25,977 nt of DNA, from the NCBI GenBank assembly GCA_964389025.1, contig CAYMCQ010000058.1, positions 1 to 25,977 on the forward strand. Reading direction: 5' to 3'. A program made the position numbers and the translations under genes. Below the pieces are notes generated by a model. The model ran no database searches. It saw only the letters and a list, made by a program, of their open reading frames with translations, and was not told the DNA's origin. Below are positions 14,744 to 21,664 of the stretch, piece by piece. The DNA is from CAYMCQ01 sp964389025 (GTDB lineage Bacteria; Verrucomicrobiota; Verrucomicrobiia; Limisphaerales; CAYMCQ01). The first letter of the stretch is position 1. Each line of letters opens with the position of its first letter.

Positions 14744-15751
14744 TCAGACGTGCAAACGGCGTTTTTCCCGCGCTTCAAAAAATCTTCCGAGCGCGGCGCC
14801 GTAGGGTTGGTCGGTGCGGAGTTGGATTGTGTCAATGCCTGCGGAACGGAACATTCGCGCAAGATTTTGGTTGGTCAAATCCTGTCGCTCCTTGAACGCG
14901 GCGCGGTTTCCGAAGATGCCGGTGTTCAGTTCGATCACCTGGCCGGTTTCAGCATCCTCCAAAATCATGCGGCCAAGCGCCGGCAGTTCCATCTCGTATG
15001 GGTCAGAAACGTGGACTGCAACAACGTCGTGCCTTCGGTTTGCCTGACGAAGCGCGGTGTAAACCGGCTGTGAAATCGGCTGCGTAAGCGTCGGTGCTAC
15101 TGATTTTGGCGGCGCGCCCCTCACCCCGTCCCTCTCCCCATCGGATGGGGAGAGGGTGGCGTCTCGCCGGGTGAGGGGAATAGTTGGTGCGCTCTCCAGA
15201 AAGTCCGACACGACCACGACAATCGCCTTGTGCGGCGTTACTCGTCCAACGAACTCCAGCGCATTTCTTAAATTTGTCCCGCGCCGTTTCGGTTCGAAAA
15301 ACAAAACTTCACGGATGACGCGCAAGACGTGGCCGCGCCCTTTTCGTGGCGGAATGAATTTCTCCACCTCGTCCGTGAACAGCAGCAGGCCGACTTTGTC
15401 GTTGTTGCGGATTGCGGAGAAGGCGAGCACGGAAGCGATCTCGGCGGCGAGTTCGCGTTTGGATTGCTCGCGCGAACCGAACAGCCCCGAGCCGCTCACG
15501 TCCACGACGAGCATGAGCGTGAGCTCGCGTTCCTCGACAAATTTTTTGATGAACGGATGGTTCATCCGCGCGGTGACGTTCCAATCAATTGAGCGCACGT
15601 CATCGCCAGGCTGATACTCGCGCACCTCGTCGAAGTTCATGCCCTGGCCCTTGAAGACGCTGTGATACTGCCCCGCGAGCGTTTCGGTCACGATGCGGTT
15701 CGTGCGAATCTCGATCTGCCGGATTTTTTTGAGAATCTCGCGGGGGATCAT
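14744..15751 (-). CDS. DUF58 protein of the MoxR/Bat operon
   Basis: 335 residues. The N-terminus MIPREILKKIRQIEIRTNR and the motif FKGQGMNFDEVREYQPGDD (33-51) with DVRSIDWNVTARM (51-63) are diagnostic of DUF58. A VWA-like fold follows, with LVVDVSGSG (81-89) and VVVVSDFLES. DUF58 proteins work with MoxR AAA+ ATPases and VWA proteins. I start it at 15751 because the duplicated copy at 16455 confirms this ATG; readings further upstream run antisense to the toxin-antitoxin genes. Residues 192-212 (RRDATLSPSDGERDG...) are encoded by a palindromic repeat and have no counterpart in typical DUF58 proteins. It has lost direct contact with moxR: an inserted gene, a remnant and an opposite-strand toxin-antitoxin pair now intervene, so it may depend on another promoter. 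Confidence 0.9.
   Translation of the reverse strand: MIPREILKKIRQIEIRTNRIVTETLAGQYHSVFKGQGMNFDEVREYQPGDDVRSIDWNVTARMNHPFIKKFVEERELTLMLVVDVSGSGLFGSREQSKRELAAEIASVLAFSAIRNNDKVGLLLFTDEVEKFIPPRKGRGHVLRVIREVLFFEPKRRGTNLRNALEFVGRVTPHKAIVVVVSDFLESAPTIPLTRRDATLSPSDGERDGVRGAPPKSVAPTLTQPISQPVYTALRQANRRHDVVAVHVSDPYEMELPALGRMILEDAETGQVIELNTGIFGNRAAFKERQDLTNQNLARMFRSAGIDTIQLRTDQPYGAALGRFFEAREKRRLHV
15117..15178. repeat. 62-bp nested palindromic repeat inserted in frame in the DUF58 gene
   Basis: Outer arms CCCCTCACCC (15117-15126) and GGGTGAGGGG (15169-15178) are perfect inverted repeats. Inside, CCCTCTCCCCATC (15130-15142) pairs with GATGGGGAGAGGG (15144-15156) around one base. The structure resembles the CCCTCACCC...GGGTGAGGG REP-like elements that are usually intergenic in many bacteria. 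Here it is read through as about 21 codons. Confidence 0.85.
15672..15751. repeat. 80-bp direct repeat, copy A (start of the DUF58 gene)
   Basis: Matches 16376-16455 with six mismatches by hand alignment (74 of 80). It encodes the first 27 codons of DUF58. The two copies bracket the toxin-antitoxin pair; copy B is described as a pseudogene. Confidence 0.9.
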
Positions 15752-15847
15752 GACGGGGAAAAGGATGAAGGTTGAATGACAAATGATGAATGCGCGCGGC
15801 GGAAAAACCTTGCTTGCACGAGTAAAGCAAAAGAGTAGATTGCCGCC

Positions 15848-16072
15848 ATGAGTGCGACGCAAGTTTTGGAGCAAGTTGAAAAACTTCCGTTTGAAGAACA
15901 ACGCGAAGTCTTTGAACAACTCCGTGAAAAATTCGATGCCGAACCCACACCGGAACAACTCGCCGAGTTTGACCGTCGCGCCAAAGAACTGCGGCAGCAT
16001 CCCGAACGCGGCATCCCGTGGGAAACGGTGCAGGCCGAACTCCACGAACGTTTGAAAAGCCGCAAGGCATGA
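15848..16072 (+). CDS. Addiction-module antitoxin (TIGR02574-like)
   Basis: A 74-residue, strongly charged helical protein starting MSATQVLEQVEKLPFEEQRE. Its region PEQLAEFDRRAKELRQHPERGIPWETV matches the pattern of the putative addiction module component family, whose C-terminus wraps the cognate RelE/ParE-type toxin. The stop overlaps the toxin start by ATGA, the standard antitoxin-first arrangement with translational coupling. A loose -35/-10 pair (TTGCAC, 16 bp, TAGATT) lies close upstream but would leave almost no leader. The pair runs opposite to the surrounding operon, as expected for an independently acquired cassette. Confidence 0.85.
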   Translation: MSATQVLEQVEKLPFEEQREVFEQLREKFDAEPTPEQLAEFDRRAKELRQHPERGIPWETVQAELHERLKSRKA

Positions 16073-16371
16073 AGCGCGAAATCGTTTTCGCGCCGCTTGC
16101 CCGTCTGGAATTTGAAGACGCGGCAGCGTGGTATGAAGAACAACGTCCCGGCTTGGGTGAAGAACTCAGAATAGAAGTCAACGCAACCCTCCAGCAGGTT
16201 TTGAAATCGCCTGAAAGATTTCGCCTCGCTTCGCCCTGCACACACAAAACGATTCTCAAGCGATTTCACAATTACAGCATCTATTACTCGATTGAATTGG
16301 ACGCCATCAACGTGGTTTCCGTTTTTCACGGTGCGCGGAATCCGGCTGAACTGCGCCGCAGGCTGAAATGA
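16069..16371 (+). CDS. ParE/RelE-superfamily toxin
   Basis: A 100-residue toxin that is expected to inhibit gyrase (ParE-like) or cleave mRNA on the ribosome (RelE-like); sequence alone does not decide. Typical family features are seen: IVFAPLARLEFEDAAAWYEE at the start, the Pro-Gly-Leu-Gly PGLGEEL turn, ATLQQVLKSPERF, and the C-terminal strands YSIYYSIELDAINVVSVFHG ending in ARNPAELRRRL. The length is normal and the frame intact. I use the ATG at 16069 (ATGA overlap with the antitoxin) rather than a longer reading. Its stop lies 3 bp from the truncated DUF58 remnant on the other strand. Confidence 0.88.
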   Translation: MKREIVFAPLARLEFEDAAAWYEEQRPGLGEELRIEVNATLQQVLKSPERFRLASPCTHKTILKRFHNYSIYYSIELDAINVVSVFHGARNPAELRRRLK

Positions 16372-16374
16372 AAA

Positions 16375-16455
16375 GCCCGCGAGCTTTTCGGTCACGATGC
16401 GGTTCGTGCGCACCTCGATCTGACGAATTTTTTTGAGAATCTCGCGGGGAATCAT
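16375..16455 (-). pseudogene. DUF58 N-terminal remnant (27 codons), copy B of the direct repeat
   Basis: It encodes MIPREILKKIRQIEVRTNR and on to LAG, then runs without homology into the reverse of the toxin gene. Against the intact gene only two residues differ (I15V and T24K), while six bases differ over 80 bp, so it is a diverged duplicate rather than a recent copy. Its ATG overlaps the stop of the upstream IF2N-domain gene by ATGA, as an intact operon gene would. This suggests the present remnant marks the original DUF58 start and that the toxin-antitoxin segment split or duplicated it. Confidence 0.8.
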
Positions 16456-17459
16456 GCGACAACAAAATTTCCACTGGGGTCAAAACCAAATCGCAAAAAC
16501 GCTTCACGCCACAAAAACCATTTCGATAAATTTGAATGATGTGCAACGTGATGGGAGACAGGATGTGCTGCCACTAATCCGGCTGAATGTGTAAAATGGT
16601 TTCCATCGTGAACCGCATGAGGCGAACCTTCAGTCCCATCGAAAATGTGATGAATATGCCAACCTTCATTTCCCCAAATTGGTCGTTCTCCGCCAGCGGC
16701 TTGAAAAGAATTTATTGCCGGCCCATTCGTTCGGGTATCAGGCTTTAATTTCAATCGTTCCAGATGGAGTATAAGTTCTGCTGGGAAAATGTATTCTCCA
16801 TCCCTTTGTGTCCGAACACAACCCGGCCAAAACAATGCGCCGAATTGCGGCCACTGAAAAAACTGCTCTGGGTCGGTGAGAATGGAGAGGATTGCCGACC
16901 ACTCGGTTTCGGAAGCAGAAGCGGTGAGTTCTTGCATCCTAACAGGCCACGGTTCTGTGTTGAGGAAATAAAAGCGATAGCTGCAATTACCATCCAAAAT
17001 ACCGGGAATGTTTTGCACACCATTCTTGTAACTGCTCAAGCGAGTGCGAAATTTTTCCGGCACAGATTCGAGAAAATTAGGTGCGCGCAAATCACAAACT
17101 TGCACCGCTTCGACATTTAAGGGAACGCGTCGTCCCGTGGTATTGCTATTTAGAAGCAAAACCGTTGCACCCAAAACAAAATTATAAGTTGGCGTATCGG
17201 GACATGAATAGACTCGATGTGCGAGTGCTGCCTCCCAAGTCATCCCAGCCTGAACTTCAATTAACCTGCAATTTTTCAAACTAGGTTTCATTTTTTGCGA
17301 GCTGCCTTTGAGCAATTCATTTTCAAGCCGCGCGGTGTCGTCGTCATTCAATAAACTAGATATAACCTTGGCCGTAATGCCGAGTTCTTTGGCTTTGGCG
17401 AGAACCACTTTTGGGTGCAAGACAAATTTCTTTGAAATATCGAAAATGGTCTTTGCCAT
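16452..17459 (-). CDS. IF-2 N-terminal-domain protein with His-rich, HNH-like C-terminus
   Basis: 335 residues with no complete family that I can name. Residues 1-51 (FDISKKFVLHPKVVLAKAK and onward LGITAKV) are an IF2_N domain, about 20 of 35 aligned positions identical with this organism's own IF-2 N-terminus. A middle region (about 60-255) is unassigned, with two tryptophan/aromatic-rich segments. The C-terminus (about 262-335) has IWGNEGWHIHHIFDG, HAVHDGNHFTHSAGLVAAHP and many histidines (269, 271, 281, 284, 288, 291, 299, 303-304, 307-308). This resembles an HNH-nuclease metal site, but no cysteine knuckle is seen; nuclease activity is only a possibility. It starts 3 bp after the moxR stop and ends overlapping the DUF58 remnant, so it is inserted exactly in the operon. 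Its DNA is visibly AT-richer than its neighbours, which suggests acquisition. Confidence 0.7.
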   Translation of the reverse strand: MAKTIFDISKKFVLHPKVVLAKAKELGITAKVISSLLNDDDTARLENELLKGSSQKMKPSLKNCRLIEVQAGMTWEAALAHRVYSCPDTPTYNFVLGATVLLLNSNTTGRRVPLNVEAVQVCDLRAPNFLESVPEKFRTRLSSYKNGVQNIPGILDGNCSYRFYFLNTEPWPVRMQELTASASETEWSAILSILTDPEQFFQWPQFGALFWPGCVRTQRDGEYIFPAELILHLERLKLKPDTRTNGPAINSFQAAGGERPIWGNEGWHIHHIFDGTEGSPHAVHDGNHFTHSAGLVAAHPVSHHVAHHSNLSKWFLWREAFLRFGFDPSGNFVVA

Positions 17460-17462
17460 AAC

Positions 17463-18452
17463 TCACGGCACAGGCAACTCATCAAAAATTTTCTGAATAA
17501 TTATCTCGCTCGTTTTCTCTTCCGCTTCGGCTTCGTAAGTGATGGCGACGCGGTGGCGCAGCACGTCCATGCCGATGCTTTTCACGTCCTGCGGCGTGAC
17601 GTAGCCGCGCCCGCGCAGGAACGCGTGCGCCTTCGCGCAGAGCGTCAGCGCAATCGTCGCGCGCGGCGATGCGCCGAGCTGGATGAATTCTTTGACTTTG
17701 ATTTTGTATTGTTCCGGGTCGCGCGTCGCACAAACCAAATCCACGATGTAATCCTTCACTTTGTCGTCAATGTAGATGTCGTTGATGACCTGGCGCGCGG
17801 CCAGAATCTGTTTCGCGTCAACAACGGGATGCGTGACGGGCGCGCCGCTCGTGCGCGCCATCAGATCGAGAATCTGCCGCTCCTCAATCTTGGACGGATA
17901 ACCGATCTTCAATTTCAACATGAAGCGGTCCACCTGCGCTTCGGGCAACGGATATGTGCCTTCCTGCTCGATGGGATTTTGCGTGGCGAGCACAAGAAAC
18001 GGCTCTTCGAGTTTGAACGTGTGCTCGCCGATGGTGACTTGCCGTTCCTGCATCGCTTCGAGCAACGCGCTTTGCACCTTCGCCGGCGCACGATTGATTT
18101 CGTCCGCAAGAACGAGATGCGCAAAGATCGGGCCTTTGCGCGTGGTGAAATATCCGGTCTGGGGATTGTAAATCTGCGTGCCGATGACGTCAGCGGGCAG
18201 CATGTCGGGCGTGAATTGCAGCCGCGAAAATTTTACATCGAGACAGTTCGCCAGTGATTTGACAGAAAGAGTTTTCGCAAGGCCCGGCACGCCTTCGAGC
18301 AACACGTGCCCGTTCGCCAGCAGCCCGACGGCGAGCCGCTCGACGAGATAGGTCTGGCCGACGATTACTTTGCTGAGTTCGCTGAAAAGCGGCTGGACGA
18401 ATGCGCTGGATTGTTTGACCGCGTCGTTGATTGCAGAAATTCCTGTGTTCAT
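17463..18452 (-). CDS. MoxR-family AAA+ ATPase
   Basis: 329 residues. Walker A GVPGLAKT (54-61), Walker B LVLADEIN (113-120), sensor ATQNP (156-160) and the MoxR signature RAPAKVQSALLEAMQERQVT (121-140) are all present, so it should hydrolyse ATP. The C-terminal lid contains SPRATIALTLCAKAHAFLRG. MoxR proteins act as chaperone-like motors with DUF58 and VWA partners, all of which follow in this operon. It is the first gene of the Bat cluster; the promoter should lie in 18453-18520. The next gene begins 3 bp after its stop and is not the usual DUF58 but an inserted IF2_N protein. Confidence 0.95.
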   Translation of the reverse strand: MNTGISAINDAVKQSSAFVQPLFSELSKVIVGQTYLVERLAVGLLANGHVLLEGVPGLAKTLSVKSLANCLDVKFSRLQFTPDMLPADVIGTQIYNPQTGYFTTRKGPIFAHLVLADEINRAPAKVQSALLEAMQERQVTIGEHTFKLEEPFLVLATQNPIEQEGTYPLPEAQVDRFMLKLKIGYPSKIEERQILDLMARTSGAPVTHPVVDAKQILAARQVINDIYIDDKVKDYIVDLVCATRDPEQYKIKVKEFIQLGASPRATIALTLCAKAHAFLRGRGYVTPQDVKSIGMDVLRHRVAITYEAEAEEKTSEIIIQKIFDELPVP

Positions 18453-18520
18453 GTTTCAAAAATTTTACAGACAGATGGACAACTAAACCAGCCGCGTGTT
18501 CAAGGTGGGAAAGAAAAAAA

Positions 18521-18594
18521 TAGACACGGATTTCACGGATTGCCACGGATTTTTCCCATCTTAAATTCGCGCAAATCAGCGAAATTCGTGTCTA
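18521..18594. repeat. 74-bp MITE-like element with imperfect terminal inverted repeats
   Basis: TAGACACGGATTTC (18521-18534) is the reverse complement of GAAATTCGTGTCTA (18581-18594) apart from one base. Internal units CACGGATT repeat three times near 18525-18550. Sequences of this ACACGGATTTCACGGATT type are dispersed in many environmental genomes. One end overlaps the ribF stop codon (18592-18594), so the element supplies it. Confidence 0.65.
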
Positions 18595-19515
18595 AAATCT
18601 TTTCTTTGCTTCAGCCACGTCCGATGCAATTTGTTTCTTCAATTCCTCGACCGACGAAAACTTTTTTTCATCGCGCAGTTTGTCCACGAACGTGATCTCC
18701 ATTTCTTTGCCGTAAAGTGTGCCGCTGAAATCCAGCAGGTGCGCTTCGACGTGTAGCGTTGGATTCGGTTCGTGCAATGTCGGGCGAACGCCGATGTTCA
18801 ACGCGCTGCGAAAATTTTTTCCGTCCACGCTCGCGCGCGCTACGTAAACGCCTGACGGCGGGAGAACAAGTCCGGTCGTATCGAGATTTGCCGTCGGGAA
18901 ACCAAGTTTGTGACCCAGCTTGTCGCCTTCAATCACCCTGCCGGCAAGGGAATAAGTGCGTCCTAACATTTGGCCCGCAGCGTCGAGGTCGCCTGTGCGG
19001 ATCGCATCTCGGATGCGCGTGCTGCTTACGGGTTGGCCATCCAACGCGACGGCGGCCATGCCGTGCACGGCGAAATTGAATTGCCCACCAAATGTTTTGA
19101 GCGCGGCGACGTTGCCTTCGCGTTTGTGACCGAATTTGAAATTGCTGCCGACGCAGATGCTTTGAACGTTTCCAAAATCGTTTGCCAGTCCGCGAATGAA
19201 TTGTTCCGGTGTCTTTTCACTGAAGGCCTTGTCGAAATGAATCAGCCAGAGTGTGTCTGCACCAAGCGATTCAATGACACGCAATTTTTTCGGTTGCGAA
19301 TAAATCAGCGGCGGAACGCGGCTTGGCGCGACGATGGTGCTCGGATGTTGATCAAATGTGACGACAACGGCAATGGCTTCATGCTGCCGCGCGTCGGCGA
19401 TGGTCTGCCGGATGATCTGCTGATGACCAAGATGGACGCCGTCGAAGAAGCCGATGGCCACGCAGACTTTTCGTCCGGCAGCTTGAAGTTCATTTGCGCC
19501 GTGAATGATTTTCAT
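18592..19515 (-). CDS. ribF: Bifunctional riboflavin kinase / FAD synthetase
   Basis: Makes FMN from riboflavin and then FAD. 307 residues, the normal size. The N-terminal nucleotidyltransferase half has AIGFFDGVHLGHQQII (20-35), TFDQHPST (53-60) and VSSTRIRDAIRTGDLDAAG (163-181). The C-terminal flavokinase half has GDKLGHKLGFPTANL (197-211), SGVYVARASVDG and GVRPTL, plus the terminal LRDEKKFSSVEELKKQIASD. It begins 1 bp after the truB stop and is the last gene of the nusA operon. Its stop codon falls within an inverted-repeat element. Confidence 0.96.
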   Translation of the reverse strand: MKIIHGANELQAAGRKVCVAIGFFDGVHLGHQQIIRQTIADARQHEAIAVVVTFDQHPSTIVAPSRVPPLIYSQPKKLRVIESLGADTLWLIHFDKAFSEKTPEQFIRGLANDFGNVQSICVGSNFKFGHKREGNVAALKTFGGQFNFAVHGMAAVALDGQPVSSTRIRDAIRTGDLDAAGQMLGRTYSLAGRVIEGDKLGHKLGFPTANLDTTGLVLPPSGVYVARASVDGKNFRSALNIGVRPTLHEPNPTLHVEAHLLDFSGTLYGKEMEITFVDKLRDEKKFSSVEELKKQIASDVAEAKKRF

Positions 19516-19516
19516 C

Positions 19517-20230
19517 TTACATCGTGCTCAATTTCAGAAACGGAATCACGCGCTTCTCCAGTTCGTTGGGTTGAAGCCGTAGAATGTCGTCGAGAGGTTT
19601 TGCGTCGGCGACATCAAATTTACCGGAAGAAGTCCGCCGCAGCGTCGCGAGATGCGCGCCGCAGCCAAGTTTTTCGCCAAGGTCGTGCGCAATGGAGCGG
19701 ACGTAAGTTCCCTTCGTGCAGGCGAGGCGAAATGTTCCAAACGGTTCGCGGTAATCCGTGAAACGAAAGTTGTAGATGTGAATCAGCCGCGCTTCGCGCT
19801 CCACCTCAATTCCCTTGCGCGCAAGTTTGTAAAGCGGCACACCGCCGTTTTTGACGGCGGAAACCATCGGCGGCTTCTGCATCAGGTCGCCGATGAAGCT
19901 TGCGGCGGCTTCGTTTAGTTGGTCGAGTGTGAGCGGCGGGACTGGCCGCGTTTGAAGAATTTCTCCGTCGGCATCGTAGCTGTCAGTCGTTTCACCGAAC
20001 TTGATCTGTCCTTCATAAACTTTGTCGTCACTCATCAATTTTTCTGAAAGTTTTGTTCCGCGTCCGAGCACAATGACGAGCAAACCTGTCGCGTTCGGAT
20101 CAAGCGTGCCGCAGTGACCGACTTTCTTGATGTTGAAGAAGCGGCGGATTTCGTCCACGACATCGTGCGATGTCATCCCGGCTGGTTTGTCCACAAGGAT
20201 TGCGCCGTCCAGCGTGGTGAATTGTTGCAT
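19517..20230 (-). CDS. truB: tRNA pseudouridine(55) synthase
   Basis: Isomerises U55 in the T loop of tRNAs. 237 residues from the ATG at 20230, which lies 2 bp after the nrnA stop; longer readings are antisense-like and lack homology. LDGAILVDKPAGMTSHDVV (7-25) and KVGHCGTLDPNATGLL (36-51) carry the catalytic aspartate D44. GTYVRSIAHDLGEKLG and GAHLATLRRTSSG are further family blocks. The protein lacks a clear PUA domain, as in TruB of several non-proteobacterial phyla. Confidence 0.95.
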   Translation of the reverse strand: MQQFTTLDGAILVDKPAGMTSHDVVDEIRRFFNIKKVGHCGTLDPNATGLLVIVLGRGTKLSEKLMSDDKVYEGQIKFGETTDSYDADGEILQTRPVPPLTLDQLNEAAASFIGDLMQKPPMVSAVKNGGVPLYKLARKGIEVEREARLIHIYNFRFTDYREPFGTFRLACTKGTYVRSIAHDLGEKLGCGAHLATLRRTSSGKFDVADAKPLDDILRLQPNELEKRVIPFLKLSTM

Positions 20231-20232
20231 GT

Positions 20233-21213
20233 CTAAACGGATTTTAATGCGCGCTTGATCGCGGCGATGACGCGCCGCTGCGTGACGAGCGGCTTGCCGG
20301 AAATCCGCGCGCCTGCAGCCGCCGCGTGTCCGCCGCCGCCGAATTGCGCGGCGATTTCGCTCACGTTCACCTTGGCGCTCTTGGAACGAAGACTGATGCG
20401 TGTCAGCTCCGGCCCCATTTCCTCGAACACGCACGCGACCACGACCGGCTCGATGGCGCGGATGTGGTCAATCAAACCTTCGGTGTCGTTGCTCTCCGCG
20501 CCGGTGCGGGCGAGGTCGGCCTTCTTCAACCAGAAATACACGATGCGGTCGCTGTGCGTGAGCTTGAACTTGCTGTAAAGGAGCTTGAGCAATCGCGCGC
20601 GCGAAACAGGATACGACTGATAAACTTCGTCGCAGATTTTCGCGAGGTTCGCGCCGTGCGTGACGAGTTCGCCGCCGACATGAAACGTGCCGGGGCGCGT
20701 GCTGGGATATTGGAACGAGCCGGTGTCGGTGGAGACGGCGGTGAACAAACAGTCCGCGATGGGTCTGGTGACGGGCCAGCGCGCGGCTTTGAGCAGGCGG
20801 TAGATCAATTCGCCGGTGGAAGGGTCGCGCGGCGAAACCCAGTTCAGATCGCCGTAGCGGGTGTTGCTCTCGTGATGGTCAATGTTGATGAGCGGCTTCC
20901 GCCGGGCGATGAACGCGCCGGTCTTACCGAGTCGCTCGAAGCTGGCGCAATCCGTGGCGATGACGCAGTCGAACTTTTGTCCGCGTTTGGGTGATTGAAA
21001 CAAGCCATCGGGGTCGAGAAATTTCAATTTCGCCGGCATCGAATCCTCGTTCCAGACGGCCACATCCTTGCCTTCGTTACACAGCGCCATCGCGAGGCCG
21101 AGCTGCGAGCCGACGCAATCGCCATCGGGGCGGACGTGGCCGACGATGCAGATTTTTTTAGCGCGCCGGATCGCCTTGATGATGCGCTCGACAATGGCTG
21201 GGTTGGATTTCAT
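20233..21213 (-). CDS. nrnA: DHH/DHHA1 phosphoesterase, NrnA-like (oligoribonuclease / pAp phosphatase)
   Basis: Degrades nanoRNA and 3'-phosphoadenosine 5'-phosphate in characterised homologues. 326 residues. The DHH domain has HVRPDGDCVGS (26-36), TDCA (87-90) and IDHHESN (111-117), which supply the Mn-binding aspartates and histidines. The C-terminal DHHA1 domain ends with FGGGGHAAAAGARISG. It sits between rbfA and truB, a conserved position in many bacteria. The start overlaps the rbfA stop by ATGA and the stop is 2 bp before truB, so expression is tightly coupled. Confidence 0.93.
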   Translation of the reverse strand: MKSNPAIVERIIKAIRRAKKICIVGHVRPDGDCVGSQLGLAMALCNEGKDVAVWNEDSMPAKLKFLDPDGLFQSPKRGQKFDCVIATDCASFERLGKTGAFIARRKPLINIDHHESNTRYGDLNWVSPRDPSTGELIYRLLKAARWPVTRPIADCLFTAVSTDTGSFQYPSTRPGTFHVGGELVTHGANLAKICDEVYQSYPVSRARLLKLLYSKFKLTHSDRIVYFWLKKADLARTGAESNDTEGLIDHIRAIEPVVVACVFEEMGPELTRISLRSKSAKVNVSEIAAQFGGGGHAAAAGARISGKPLVTQRRVIAAIKRALKSV

Positions 21214-21575
21214 TCCTTGTTCTCGGCTGGCAAAGTTTTTTGGATCTCCTCGAGGATTTGCAGCACTTTGTTGCCGCGCATCACGGAATCATCCATGACG
21301 AAACGCAGTTGCGGCGTGTATTTCAAAACGACGGCGCGCGCCATCAATCCCTGGATGCGCTTGCGGTTTTTGACGAGCATACCGAAACCTTTTCTTTGCT
21401 GGTCGACATTTCCGAGGATGCTGATGAACACCGTCGCGTTCTTCAGATCGCCGGACACGTCCACGTCGTTCACCGTGACGAGGCCGGCTTCGCCCACGGG
21501 AAGTTCGCGGCGAAGCGCCTCGCCGATTTCGCGCTTGAGAAGTTCGCGGACACGTTGGAGTCGCAGTGAAGGCAT
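21210..21575 (-). CDS. rbfA: 30S ribosome-binding factor A
   Basis: Assists late maturation of the 30S subunit and 16S rRNA 5'-end processing. 121 residues, normal length. The family start MPSLRLQRVRELLKREIGEAL, the strand VTVNDVDVSGDLKNATVFIS and the ending LKYTPQLRFVMDDSVMRGNK are typical of the type II KH-like fold. It lies 89 bp downstream of infB, the largest gap inside this operon apart from the infB-nusA gap, and that gap holds a GATTTAC repeat pair. Confidence 0.95.
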   Translation of the reverse strand: MPSLRLQRVRELLKREIGEALRRELPVGEAGLVTVNDVDVSGDLKNATVFISILGNVDQQRKGFGMLVKNRKRIQGLMARAVVLKYTPQLRFVMDDSVMRGNKVLQILEEIQKTLPAENKE

Positions 21576-21592
21576 TGGAATTTCCGATTTTT

Positions 21593-21611
21593 GATTTACG
21601 ATTTACGATTG
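21593..21611. repeat. Tandem 7-bp units GATTTAC in the rbfA-infB gap
   Basis: GATTTAC at 21593-21599 and 21600-21606, followed by a partial GATTG. This is the reverse complement of the GTAAATC tandem at 13110-13137. Confidence 0.75.
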
Positions 21612-21664
21612 CATGCGCGGTTTCGACAATTTCCGCCGCAATCGTTCTTCAGAATGTCAACACC

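Noticed and set aside
14744..16045. Longer DUF58 reading of 433 residues starting at 16045
   Set aside because: The extra N-terminus is antisense to the antitoxin gene; DUF58 proteins start at MIPREIL and the duplicated remnant confirms that ATG.
15748..16455. 235-residue reading starting with the DUF58 remnant
   Set aside because: After 27 DUF58-like codons it is simply antisense to the toxin and antitoxin genes.
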